Origin: Trichostrongylus colubriformis
Taxonomy: Eukaryota; Nematoda; Chromadorea; Rhabditida; Trichostrongylidae
Assembly: GCA_963978905.1 (NCBI GenBank)
Contig: OZ022261.1
Coordinates: 34,580,102-34,644,101 of the forward strand
Direction: 5' to 3'
DNA: 64,000 nt
Positions 21,759 through 32,819 of this stretch are shown one piece after another. Each line of letters begins with the position of its first letter. Within the stretch, counting starts at the first letter, position 1. Position numbers and translations under genes: made by a program. Under the pieces are notes generated by a model, which made no database searches, was not told the origin of the DNA, and saw only the letters and a program-made list of their open reading frames with translations.

Positions 21759-22422
21759 GTCTAAAAAGTCTTTTCGTATTTTTGAATACCGCTTTTTCCC
21801 TCAAAACTGCTTTTCAGAAAATTTCTTCTGTACATATACATGTAGTACAAGTCCACACGCATCTACAGCTATTATTGTCTTCAATCTCCCGGATAACCCT
21901 TTTCGGCAAATTAAAAATATCAAAAGTCACTTCATTTTCAATTCCAAATTTTTTTCTTTGAATGGCGTTAGACAGGGAAAGGAAAAGGTGATAATCAGAT
22001 GGAGCAAGATCAGGCCTATAAGGCAGCAATTTTTATCCAAGCGCGAGAATTTTTTAAAAGAAAAAATTTGAAAAATTTTTTACCACTAGTGAAAAAATGA
22101 CTCGCCAAAAAATTCTCGAGCTTGGATAAAAATTGCTGCCCCATCCACCTTATAGCCCTCATCTTGCTCCATCGGATCATCACCTTTTCCTTTCCCTGTC
22201 TAGCGCCATTCAAAGAAAAATTTTTTTATAATTTTTGTATTGAAAATGAGGTTGACCGTTGATATGTTTATTTCGCCGAAAAGGGTTATTCGGGAGATGG
22301 AAGACAATAGTACCTATAGATGCGTGTGGACTTGTACTACATGTGTATGTACAGAAGAGATTGCTGGAAAGCAGTTTGGAGGGAAAAAGCGGTATTTGAA
22401 AATACGAAAAAACTTTTTAGAC
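21759..22422. mobile_element. Mariner-derived foldback element, 664 bp, TA target duplication
   Basis: The two arms (about 21759-22045 and 22120-22422) are reverse complements. The ends are gtctaaaaagtcttttcgta and its inverse, flanked by TA at 21757-21758 and 22423-22424. On the minus strand the left arm still encodes YRPDLAPSDYHLFLSLSNAI, a mariner transposase C-terminal box (frame 21814-22029). The element therefore appears to be an inverted duplication of a mariner 3' end. Confidence 0.85.
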
Positions 22423-22519
22423 TACCCAATATTTACCGCCTACTACATTTTACGATTCGCTACTGATGTAGTAACCGTGTATAGCGTTGCTGCACTCTAA
22501 CTTTGGAATTCGTCCTTCG

Positions 22520-22600
22520 AAAACGACGGAAAGTGGAAACGTTGGCCGTAATAAATATTCCACTTAAAAAACTCGTGGCAGAAGCATTGAAAACACTGAC
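22520..22600 (+). repeat. PLE-like terminal repeat fragment, right arm
   Basis: It contains gaaacgttggccgtaataaa and ggcagaagcattga. It is the inverted partner of 21670-21756. gaaacgttggccgta has the form expected for the 3' half of a hammerhead core. Confidence 0.5.
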
Positions 22601-22649
22601 TCCTTAGTGTTAAGTTAATCGTTAGATCATTCTCCCTTCAGATTCCCTT

Positions 22650-22859
22650 TTGAAACCTCAAGGAAAAAGGTTATCGCATCTGAATCCACATTCCAATACC
22701 ATCAAGCAAGAGGAGAGGAGGCAGGCGGGGAAAGGTCACGATCATTCGACTACTGTTCGAAGAAAGCTAGAAGACTATGTGGCTTGGTTTTATGTACTTG
22801 AGACCACCGAAGGAAAACCTCCTGATGGATTATCCAACTCCCTCTTCATATTTGAATAG
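22650..22859 (+). other. Unassigned open frame, 69 codons, after a possible splice acceptor
   Basis: A ctcccttcag acceptor-like site precedes a frame rich in charged residues (IKQEERRQAGKGHDH and VRRKLEDYVAWFYVLE) that ends at 22859. No family was recognised. It could be an exon or a PLE-related remnant, because it directly follows a PLE terminal repeat. Confidence 0.2.
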
Positions 22860-23959
22860 AGCTATTCAAAAGAATCTTCCATCACTTAGTTAAATATCAG
22901 TACGGAAGAAAAGTGAATAGTTATCAGATAATCAATTTATGAGCGCATGAAATCTCTTCGAACATAGCAATGTATAGAATTTTATGCTTTTATATGAACC
23001 ACTGGCATCGTCGTTTGCGGTTTTTTAAAACTGAAATCATTAATATAAAAGGGATATATTGATGGAATGGAATACCCACATCGAATATTTCATTCGAATA
23101 TTGTTTCGTTGACTGTAACATGGTTTGTGCAAATAACGTTTACGTGAAATTAGCGGTCCCATAAGACCAATATAGAAAGTTTACTAGCTACTACTACTAG
23201 TTACAAGTTGCGAAATAACAAAATACTAACTGAAAAAAAAACGAGTGGAACTTCCGGTTGACGTCTAAAGTGAGAATGTTTCACAAAAAAATTAGTCAAG
23301 GTCGATAAAAAGGAAAAGTTGGGTTAATGCGAAGAGCGAAGTGCCCGAGTCCCTGATATGCTGTGCAGTGTGCGGTGTGCTGTTATGTGTGTAGATAACA
23401 CAGATGCGACTCAATCATTCGTGATAAATGCCATAGACAGGAATGAGGGCATCACTGTAGAACGCTCGGAGCACTGTGGTGCAAGTGATCCTTCCAATTT
23501 GGTCAATGAAACTGTGAGAAATTCATATTGCTACCGCCATATTTTTCGAATTATTTACGCACAATGGGGGATGAATGCACAGTTGGTAGATTAATTAAAT
23601 CCTACTGATCCTAGAAACATATCTACAGTAAGGAAGGAGGATATTTTTACTAGTACATGCTACAGAGCTCATACTCATCAGTGGCTTGCCGTGGCGATGG
23701 ATGTTCACAAAAGCATTGGGAGTCGGAGCCAAAACCAGCTCAACTTCACCTGTGGATGTGATGAAATGGTGATCAACGGGTTTGTATTGTCCAGAAACGC
23801 ACAGGCACGCTTCTCCTATTCTCCGATTCTAGAGTATATAATGTCCTGGTTTCAAGACATGAAACGGCCTTTGTCACGGCGAGCAGCGTGCAAATATAGA
23901 GGAGACGAGGATAACAGAGAACAAAGAGGAGGGGCAACTGTGTGCTCATATCTCTTCTG
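22860..23959. other. Intergenic, AT-rich, no recognised gene
   Basis: Two open frames (23358-23594 and 23691 onward) have no recognisable motif, and the second runs into a family A element. Nothing else is supportable. Confidence 0.4.
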
Positions 23960-23967
23960 TCTCCTCT

Positions 23968-24188
23968 GGGTGTGTGCAGATATGACAGCGAATCGCTTCG
24001 CGGCGCCACCAGTACGACTTGCGAATCGATCTCTTGGTAGCACGGCAGAGCGTGGCTGCGTCACATCTGCGCTTCCACCCATGCCACACTGCCTCGCTTG
24101 AAGGCTGCTATGCTTTGCCACGAGCACTCGCGCCCGCCGCGCCGCTCGCCGCGGGCGGCCACGCGATTCGCTGTCATATCTGCACACA
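23968..24188 (+). mobile_element. Short non-autonomous DNA element, family A, with 8-bp target duplication
   Basis: tctcctct flanks the element at 23960-23967 and 24189-24196. The terminal inverted repeats read tgtgtgcagatatgacagcg with gaatcgc following. The body is GC-rich with cgccgcgccgctcgccg. An 8-bp duplication with short inverted ends fits a hAT-type non-autonomous element. Other copies lie at 12815, 56035 and 59870. Confidence 0.82.
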
Positions 24189-24532
24189 TCTCCTCTAGGT
24201 GAACGCTATCCCGTGTACTCTGCTCTATCGCAAGTCTGGCAACGGCTTTGAATACAAAATGAGACACTTTGTGCTGAGAAGGTGTTCACTGTAAAATGAC
24301 CTGTGTTACTTTGGAATCCCCACCATAAGAAGCGAAGCAAATCACTAAAGAACTTTGCAGGTATCGATTAATCAACTGACTCATCAACTAATTATGTAAT
24401 TAGTGCCAAATTCATGCACCTTTCTAGTATCTGCTACCATTCTAACATACTCGTAAAAGATTTCCAAAACATTCTCGCAAACGTGGGAACAATAAGTTTT
24501 ATTGTATTGCATGTCAATTTAGTTTTCGATTT

Positions 24533-24635
24533 AAGAGGTTCACAGATCAAGAAACAGCTACTGACTGATAAGGAGTACAAGGAAGTAGCAGCCAATAATA
24601 CAAATCTTTTGGCGCAGCATATGGATTTTTCATAA
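24533..24635 (+). other. Exon-like open frame ending in a stop, unassigned
   Basis: After an atttag acceptor-like site the frame reads FDLRGSQIKKQLLTDKEYKEVAANNTNLLAQHMDFS in pieces, then a stop at 24635. The composition looks like protein-coding sequence. However, no upstream exon with compatible phase was identified and no family was recognised. Confidence 0.25.
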
Positions 24636-24649
24636 AATTCCAAATTGCC

Positions 24650-26440
24650 CTAACTATTTTTATTCGAGACCTCGAAAATTCGTAATCGAATCAAGGCTTT
24701 GATTTCGAAAAATGGTGAGCTTTAAGAATATCGCGGAGCTTTAGATGCTTCTAGAAGGAGAGTTAACTTCCGTTTCGAATACTTAATACACTAGGAGGCT
24801 TTTCATGACTTTCATCTTTCTGTGCCTTTTCATGCAAGGTCACACTTCGATACGACTTACTGAATACACAAGGAGTCTTCAGGACTTTCATGACTTTTCA
24901 AGACTTTCTGTTACTTTTGATTCTAGGACACACATCGATATTGAGCATTCAATATGTACAAAGTGAAAGTTAGAGTTCCCGGTCACTCGAAACGATCTCT
25001 CTTTTGAATAAAAGGATTAGAAGACAGCGATATGTTTCACCTGAAATAATCAATTGCTTTTCGGAAGCCTCCCTTAGTGGAATTATACGCTTTTGAATGG
25101 TTCAATTTCAAGAGATTCAGGTGGTGGTAGTCCTTCAATATTATTTAAGCAACTACTTAATGGTCGACGCAATCATAGTGAGATAAGGACGATGTCACGC
25201 CATCGCACACCGCCCAGTGCAAAGTTTGTTTTTATTCTGCAGATTTTCGGCACTGTTCTTTAAGTTCTTCGAACACGTGACTACAAAAAAATATTTGTTT
25301 GTGATTTTCCGAAAATAACACAAGAATTCAAATGCTCACGGATCAAAGGAATCATTCTTTGCCATGGCGTGATTCTTCTAAACTGATCACGAAGGGTTTT
25401 TTGGCAAACTGTTAAAAATCCAGAAAAAAGGAAATGGAGCGCTTAAAAACCTGAGAAGTAAGCCCCATTCTCTCCAATGCCGCCTTTGATGGACGTGTCT
25501 TCCGAAGCACGTCAAAGTATCGGCCAATGTCGCGAAAAACTTTTTTCCACGCCAAATGCGTCACATACCGTCTCTCTGCACACCGGACGTGCGACAGGAG
25601 TCACGTCACTGCGTAGCCACGGAAGACAGGCGCCGTGCTGGTCCCCTGCCTGGTTGTAAATCAGGGCGCACTAGGAGGCACGGGAGTGCCCTCTCGCACG
25701 TTACTTGCACCTCTGGCCGCCATACCACATTTCAAGCACGAGAATTACGAATTTCTTCCTGGTGAACACTATGTTCTATAAAGATCGGGAACATTACGGC
25801 TGCCCACGCAGCAAACTAAGCATTGGGTTTCTGCTTCATAAAAGCTTTGTCAAGTGCTGGACAAGCTCCCTGTGAAGCCCGTCATTATCTCATTATCTCA
25901 CGAGAAAAGTGAATGCAGCGCAAAAATGTTAACAATATCGAAAGGAGAAGCACGATTTGGGAAAAATTCGAATTTTTCAGCACCATGGTTGCGGATTCCA
26001 ACAGCATGGCTAAGCAGTATATCAGTGAAGTTTACCTAAGATCGCATTTTCCTGAACCGTTTTGTTTTAATGGCGTAGAATGTCGCCATCAGGAGTGGCG
26101 ACGGGACACTCGAATGGAGACGGGTGAAGCTAGGAGATGGCGGCCACACTCCTGCCATTTCACATCGGGGCGCTAAGAAACTTGTCGAGCGCGGTGACGC
26201 AATTCTTGTCGTGGTGATCCATTTTGGGTGTTCCCCTACTCACACAATCAGAAGCACTCGTGCATGTGTCCCCTGACCATTTAAGATCGTAGCCAACACC
26301 GATTTTGAGAAATTTTATTTTGTACCGATGACCCTAAATAAAATTAATGTCAGATAAGATATCAAATGAAAGAGTATCAGTCACGTGCGTCAAGCAGCCG
26401 TATTCTTCCTCGTGAGCTTTCCGGTTTGCTTTATGTTATA
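24650..26440. other. Intergenic, no recognised gene
   Basis: Mixed AT-rich sequence with a GC-richer patch at about 25470-25740 and a family C copy at about 26085-26225. Open frames here lack splice context and family motifs. Confidence 0.4.
26085..26225 (+). repeat. GC-rich dispersed repeat, family C
   Basis: gggacactcgaatggag, gatggcggccacactcctgc and gtcgagcgcggtgacgcaatt follow the block order of the other family C copies. Confidence 0.5.
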
Positions 26441-26444
26441 TCAG

Positions 26445-26528
26445 GCACGGCAGCACGTCCCAGTGCCGCATGAGTTGTATCCGTTTGAGCAGCCACAGCC
26501 AGATACCGTATTAGAGCATGGCGTCTAA
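26445..26528 (+). other. Possible terminal exon, unassigned
   Basis: After ttatatcag the phase-0 frame reads ARQHVPVPHELYPFEQPQPD, then TVLEHGV and a stop at 26526-26528. It looks coding but has no recognised family and no confirmed upstream exon. Confidence 0.22.
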
Positions 26529-26733
26529 AACGAACAGATAAACCCGTGTAGGTACCGCCAATTCACTAGAACTCACACAACACCAACAGTGTAAGGGATA
26601 TGGGCTATTTCGGTACTCTAATTGAATAAAAAAAAATAAAAAAAAAACACAAATAGTAATTAGTTCTGATAGCGTGCATACCACAAAATATGTTCAGAAG
26701 TCGAAGAATACAGAACTCCCGTCACTCTAGAGT

Positions 26734-27271
26734 TTGTTGAAATATTTAGAAAAGGGTGCGTGGGTTCTCGTTCAAGCTAATTTGCGTGCGGCGCTCGACG
26801 CGATGAGTGCGAGCTGGGATCGCAGTGTGTATCTGGGTCCTGGAACGACTACCCTGTCTCACGCCCAATTTATCGGTCGAGCGGACTTGTGCGCTTTGAA
26901 TGGGCTTAGAGATCGTGGAAAATTAATTTCTTGTGAGCGTACAATTCGAGGGAATATGGTCAGCGTATTGTAAAGTTATTGATCCTCGCGTCGACGTCGT
27001 CGCACCGCACCGCGAATTTTCTGTGAGAATTACATCCACACTCGAGCACCTTTCAGACACCAGTCCTCGCAATAATAATTCATCTCTCCTCACTCAAGTA
27101 ATAGATATGTACGCAGTCAATGACTCACAACGATCTGCTGGACTGCGCGACATGCTTGTGCGCATGTACTTTGGCACTGTTGCTTACAAGGTATCAGCCA
27201 TGAGAGCGGTTGACAACTGTTCATACAGTGGGTTTGGCAATTCTGCTCACAACGTGACATCGGCACCATAG
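26734..27271 (+). other. Two overlapping GC-rich open frames, unassigned
   Basis: Frames 26734-26973 and 26933-27271 are denser in GC than their surroundings and read as fairly normal protein, for example LRAALDAMSASWDRSVYLGP and DMLVRMYFGTVAYKVSAMRA. A frameshift between them would make one frame of about 175 codons. This may be part of an unrecognised transposable element or a decayed gene. Confidence 0.25.
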
Positions 27272-27319
27272 AACCCTGAAGGATTAGCTTGGATGATGGG
27301 CGCGTAGAATTAAACTATT

Positions 27320-29820
27320 TCAGAATAATACCATGTTGAAGCAGGGAGTCTGGGGACAGGAAGAACATGAGGAACGGCACTGAGCGTTGCAGGAGTTCAT
27401 GCATGATGCACTCATGCAAACATTACCGCATTGATTGTGGCACGAACTTTGGCAGTTGTTGAGTTGAACCTGGCTGCACTGCGCTCCACATGCGGTTTGA
27501 CAGGAATTTAGGCACATCCTCGATGATCCACAGAAGCTGCCACATTCCTGTACGCACTGTTTTTGGCACGGGGATAAATTGAACTGGGGCCAGTAAGGAG
27601 AAGAAAACTGAGGCACAGGTGGCATGGTGAACATCGGTGCAGGTCGCATCGGCAAGAATGGTAGTGGATGTGGTGCCACCTGCAATCAATCAGCTCCTGT
27701 TCGATGGATATTCGCCTGTTACTTTATATTTACTTACAAAGTTCCCTCCACAAACACTAGCACACGACTGCTGACAGTTGCAGGAACCGAACGATCTACA
27801 GCTTGCTTGACAGGACTGCAGACAAGCGTTGCATGGGGTGACCTGAATTAACACATGCATTATGGACATCACAAACCACGATCAGTGTAGATGGGCTTCA
27901 GGATAATCCAGTTACACTCCATTTTCCAACGCATGGCAGGGCGTGGCTTACGGACTTAGGTGAGTGGCGAGAGTGTGTGTGGCGGGGTGAGGGAGTTCGA
28001 TACACGTTCATCCAAGTCCGTAGGCCTCGCCCTGCCAGGCGCTCCGAAATGGGCTATACATTACCGCTCTAACTGAGCCACCGCTCGCGGTAAGTGCCTT
28101 GTTGGTACCGTAGGGAAGTGCCTCTCGGCGGCAGGGTATGGCTACGCTCAAGGGAGTGGGGGCCGATTGGCCGAAAATGCGCGACCGTCCGCAGCGAACG
28201 GCGCGGCAAGTGCGAGTCGTTTGGAATTCCGCTCAAGACGCAATGGGCTGGTACCGTAGAGGACCTTTGAAGATCGCACCTATTTTCAGCGCGGACGGCT
28301 ACTTGCTTTTGTTCTTATGCTTTTTGAAAGAACTGAAATATCAAAAGTAATTTATTGTTCTCTCTAATTAGCTTTGATTTCAGGACTTACCGTTACTGCT
28401 TGTACCGTTTGTACTTGTTGCATTGATTGAGTCTGGATTCCACATGGAACAGCGCAGGTCTGCTGACAGTTACAGTTTCCATATCTGCAGTTGGCCTGAC
28501 ATGTTTGTAGGCAGTAAGAGCAGCTACTAACCTTAATCAGATTGTGTTAAATGAATTATCATATGGAATAGGGATAGAAGAAAGAATGAGGGATGAATAA
28601 GGAAGATTAAGTGTGAGGCAAAGGTGCTCACGCTCAGAGAAGTTTCTCCACAGGCGCTGGCACAAGTTTGCTGGCAGTTGCAGCTGAAGGACTTACAGCT
28701 AGCCTGACAAGACTGCATGCAGGAGCTGCACGAATGCTGAGCCACCTTAAGTGAAATCATGAAAGGCACACAGAGATCGACTATCAGTGACGATATATGC
28801 GAGCACTCTCTTCCGGCGCACTGTGCCTTTGAGTGATTGACTGGTTTTGTTGATGCAAGTTTCAAACTTACATATGAACTTCCAGCGCATACACTAGCGC
28901 AGGACTGTTGGCAGTTGCAATTGAACGATTTACAGTTTGCTTGACAAGATTGCACACAAGAGCTGCACGATGTCTAAATAGTACTATCATGAGTACTATT
29001 GTTGAAGGTAATATCCCTATGATCTGCGGCTTTTCACGAAGGATAGGCCCAATAGAACTCAGGGATCACCTGCGGAACTAACAACCTCCTCTTGCTTCAG
29101 AATCAGAATGATGTTGATTGGATAGGAAAGCTAGCGCTCTCGACAGAACGAATATAACGCATACTGCGGTAAAAGGCGACTCGACATAACCTTACAAACT
29201 CCTACACACACCCCACGCCTTAGGGTCCTGTTTCCAAAAGGGTGCGTCATGTGTTGCGTCGAGATCTGCGTAGCCATCCCACATCACAGATCTGCGTAGT
29301 TTCGGTCGATGTTGAGTGATGGATCACTACGGAAACCACGCCTACCATGACAAGCAGTTAGGATATTGGTCCAATTTTTTTGAGTTCCCTCTCTTTCATT
29401 TGATTTGCTGCGGTAGTACATTGAATGAGATTGTCATAAACAAATTAGATTAGCTGAATAAGAAATCCCGAACTCACTTGGGTTTGTCCACAGACACTGG
29501 CGCAGGATTGCTGGCAGTTGCAGTTGTATGATTTGCAGTTCGCTTGACAGGACTGTACACATGAGCTGCATGAGCTCTGAAAAACATCTTTAAGGTTCAC
29601 TTATTGCTTGAAATCACACACACGCTTTGCGGGACACCGGTGTGTAAGCGAACGTTTGATTGTACCGTCCTTTTATACAACGTGAACTTACATAGGCAGC
29701 TACTGCAGTTACAGACTGGACTTGAGTACCGCATGACTCAGCACAGACCTGTTGACAGTTACAGTTCCCTTCTTTACAGCTACTGTAACATGTCTGAAGG
29801 CAGGTGTTGCAGGAAGAGAA
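27320..29820 (-). CDS. Cysteine-rich repeat protein (C-X3-C type), seven exons, 5' end not found
   Basis: Exons on the minus strand: 29820-29692, 29576-29478, 28973-28872, 28745-28632, 28531-28391, 27842-27738 and 27679-27320. All introns are phase 0, and the coding sum is 349 codons plus stop. Each of the first six exons encodes one module of the form CxxCxxxCxxxCxxxxxCxCxxxCxxxCG, for example CQSCQANC-type runs followed by CNCQQSCASVC. The last exon has a Pro/Met-rich linker and then about twelve C-X2-4-C units, ending in a stop at 27320. The C-X3-C spacing matches the nematode cysteine triple-X repeat family (Pfam C_tripleX), whose function is not established. An extracellular or cuticle role is my inference. 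No signal peptide is seen because the first exon was not identified upstream of 29820. Confidence 0.85.
27925..28090 (-). repeat. tRNA-derived SINE-like unit overlapping a short inverted repeat
   Basis: On the minus strand ggtggctcagttagagcgg (28086-28066) matches a tRNA A box. gtatcgaactccc (about 28002-27990) matches a B box, about 75-80 bases downstream. Between and beyond them, ggcagggcg and acggacttgg blocks are repeated in inverted orientation near 27925-27955. It lies in the intron of the cysteine-rich gene, on the gene's strand. The inserted arm makes it longer than a true tRNA. Confidence 0.5.
28140..28275 (+). repeat. Single arm of the foldback family seen at 2150-2432
   Basis: It shares ggaattccgctcaagacgca, gggctggtaccgta and gaggacctttgaa with the foldback arms. 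It lies in the intron between the 28531-28391 and 27842-27738 exons. Confidence 0.65.
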
Positions 29821-29829
29821 CTAAAAATA

Positions 29830-32200
29830 GCTTTTTTGGTTTTTAAATTGAATCCTGCTTCGTGCAACTTTCTTTCTGGTGGTAGTCCTAATCATTTACG
29901 CCCTAACTTCTTTTTAATGCCGGTATCATTTTGGCCCTGATGGAGGGAACCATAGACTGTGCGCCCCGGCTCGAGGATAGGTCTAGTGAGCTTATTTGGT
30001 TAGAGGATAGCGTGGACTGAAACTCGTTATTTGTGAAGAAATGGCACCTGATAGAAAGGGGTACGCTCAATGATTACAACAGCATGAAATCTATTGTGAT
30101 TACATAACGAAGTGGGCAGCACCGTAAAGGTCCCGGGGACATCAAAAGAAAACCGAACTGAGAAAATCTCCTTCATTAGAGGCGCGACGTTCGAAAAGAT
30201 GAAAAAGATGACCTGTGGCGAGATTTGTTCCGAAAGGTCTAGTCTTTTTGTCGACGTCTTGTTTGGGCGCACTTCATTCCGACTGGTGCCGACGGGGGCT
30301 AGCTGGGGAGGACGGAGTAGCCCAGCTGACCTTGCGGTCAGCACCCCTTTCAGAATCGAGGCGCAAAAGCATGTTTTCGAAAACATATCGAAAAATTATT
30401 CCTAGTTTTTCAACATTTCATTCTTTTTTTCTATTTTTGCAATACAGCAACTCTACTCTCTACTCCACCATCGCCAGAATTGCCGCTAACAGTGCTTCTA
30501 AGTATCAAAATGAGCATAGACTGAAGAAACAACTCGCAAACTCACCAAATTCCCCGAACAGATAGGTAGTACATCGAGGAGCAAGAGTAGCACGGGGACT
30601 AGCATTTATGTAATTCCTGAATAGGGTTAGTTATCATTCATAATGATGGAAGCAGAGATCCTCACTCAGTCAGTGGAAAATGAGGAAAAAATAACCCCTC
30701 GAAATGCTCTATTTGGATTTCTCCTTACTATCTTTAATATCGGCTAATGCAGGGGCCCTGGGCGAGAAGCCAAACAAGAAGGCGGGAAATAACTCAGAGG
30801 AGAGTGGGAAGCGACAAGGACGTAGAATACGTGGTTACTAGTCACGTCCGAGTGGACTCCTGGTAGCGGTTCAGGGGCCTTCGGTGCCCTAAAGAAAGTT
30901 CAACGTGAGTAGCTACAAAAGGATCCGTCCTGTCCACAAAGTGGAGAAGATGCGAAAGGTGCCATTGTTACAAGCCGAAATTCTTGTCAGTGGAGCAGAC
31001 GATCAAGTGGGGACGGACTTGCTATCGGTGAATTTCTAAGCGGTTAAGAATAATTGAGTCGCAAAGGAACGAAAATCAAAATGGGAGGAAATGATGGATG
31101 TTCACTTATGACGCTTCGCTTTTATAGGTGGTACCGAATTGGTCATCATCAGTACTACAATTGTAGTTCCTGTCTTTAAACATTCACATGGTGAATAAGC
31201 TGGTGCAATAGCTACTTATTTCCGTGTAGTCGTATACGTCTTTGAGATAGGTTCGCCGTATTCACGGATAGGTTCCGCTTTATCGTGGGAAAGTTGTACA
31301 GTGATGCTTACATACCATTTTTACATACTTGTTGTAACATCACTACGTGGCCTCCCTCTATTCGTCATGTTAAACAAAGACCAGCCATTTGCACAGTCAG
31401 ACACCGTTTCTAAGAAGGTTCAAGAGAAGGGTAAGAGATTTCAAAAGAAGGGTAACACATTTCAAACATTTACGACATATCAATAAATGCTCGTCCTAAC
31501 CGTGGTGTTTCGAGGATCAGTGGAAAGTGAGTCAATTGAACACAATCTTCCAGTGGTAACTGAAGCAAACCACTCTCCTTTGTAGCCGAATAGATCCTTC
31601 TTCATTTTTTCCGCCCAATTTATAACGGGACCAGCAAGGCATTTGTCGCGCGCAGTGTCGCGCAATTCGCGTTGCACGGTGACCCAATTCCGAAGTCATG
31701 ACGCACAACCACTATCCGCGTTGCACTCTCATTCCTCATTCCTCCATTCGCCCGACGTTAGTATTCAGGGCACAGACCGCTAAAACTGACACTGAATCGA
31801 ATGTGTTAGCAGGGCCAAACATACGTTCAGGAATAACCATGCAGGCGGTACTCATACTTTGAGTTGGAACGAAGGAGGTCGTTTTTGTTCTGAGGGCACC
31901 TCGAGGCATCCTCATAAACCACCTCCTCCACCTCCTTTTTAGTGATGTTCGGACCGACGAGGTGGTTTCCAAAAGTGGTTGTCAATCGATAGTCGTATTT
32001 TGTATAGGTAGCAAGCAGTACTAGGTACTATGGTTATTAATTATACCTTTTTTTTTGGAGGAGGTTATTTTCCTTTGTTTCTATAAACAAGGCGATTTGT
32101 CATCTCATGAATTTGACCCTTTCGACTCTTGCGCGCTTTACATTTCAAAATTAAAGCCTTAACGGCCATGTTTATTCTTCAGTCACGAATGAATAGATAG
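29830..32200. other. Intergenic, no recognised gene; likely holds the missing 5' end of the cysteine-rich gene
   Basis: No further cysteine module is visible beyond 29820. Frames at 30027-30565 overlap on both strands without motifs. At about 31850-31980 the minus strand encodes ITKKEVEEVVYED, reminiscent of a non-LTR retrotransposon RT, but it is too short to assign. Confidence 0.35.
31610..31695 (+). repeat. GC-rich dispersed repeat, family C (3' part)
   Basis: gggaccagcaaggcatttg, gtgtcgcgcaattcgcg and cacggtgacccaatt correspond to the second half of the other copies. Confidence 0.55.
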
Positions 32201-32337
32201 CTTAACATGTCATCCATAGCGTTTTTTTGACAAGGAGTCCGTTCCACCTCGAGTCAAAGGATCGATTTCTAATTAGCCAAGCAGCTGTTCCAACGACCAC
32301 AGTCACTCGACGGTCCAGCACCTGATCCACACCGCTT

Positions 32338-32819
32338 ATGTTGATCATCCTCATACTTTGCTCTTCAGCAACTGCTGTATTCAGTACAAAGGCCACTGTC
32401 TTAAAATTCGGTATTCGTCCTGATAAAGTGAACATCGGAACCGAACTTCCATTCGAAATCGATTTGTTGGACAATGAATCGAGAGAATTTCGCCTGTCTA
32501 CGTTGGGACTAGCTAAAAAATGGGAGGGTCAACTTCGTGGATTTGCTATTCTGAAGAATATCAGTAATGCTCTAGCCCTCATCAAATTCGACAATCCAGA
32601 ACTTGACCAGAGTAAGTTGAATTTAATGCAGATGAGGGTAAATTTTTCGAAAATTCAAGAAGCATTCATGAACCATTACCATTTAATGAAATATCCTCTG
32701 TTATTTTCAGATACAGTGGCTATTTCCTTGAAGAATCGTCTGAAGGAGAACATGAAAATATCGACAGATCAATTCAGAATCGTATTGAGCCACTCATATG
32801 CGACAGTGGTGGAGTGTGC
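32338..32819 (+). CDS. Two candidate exons of a secreted protein, possibly the 5' end of the DUF4773-like gene
   Basis: Exon 1 (32338-32611) starts MLIILILCSSATAVFS, a plausible signal peptide, and ends at an A|gtaagt donor. Exon 2 (32711-32819) follows a ttattttcag acceptor and joins in phase (NTVAISLKNRLKEN...). It can end at GC|gtgaga or run three codons to a stop at 32823. No family was recognised for these 126 or so codons. The next identified plus-strand exon, at 34361, needs a phase-1 partner, and this end is phase 2. Either an exon is missing in between or this is a separate gene. The unspliced reading is also open, which weakens the intron call. Confidence 0.42.

Noticed and set aside
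30027..30565. Long frames on both strands near 30 kb
   Set aside because: The same bases are open in three frames, with no motif, signal peptide or cysteine module. Probably a GC-rich repeat.
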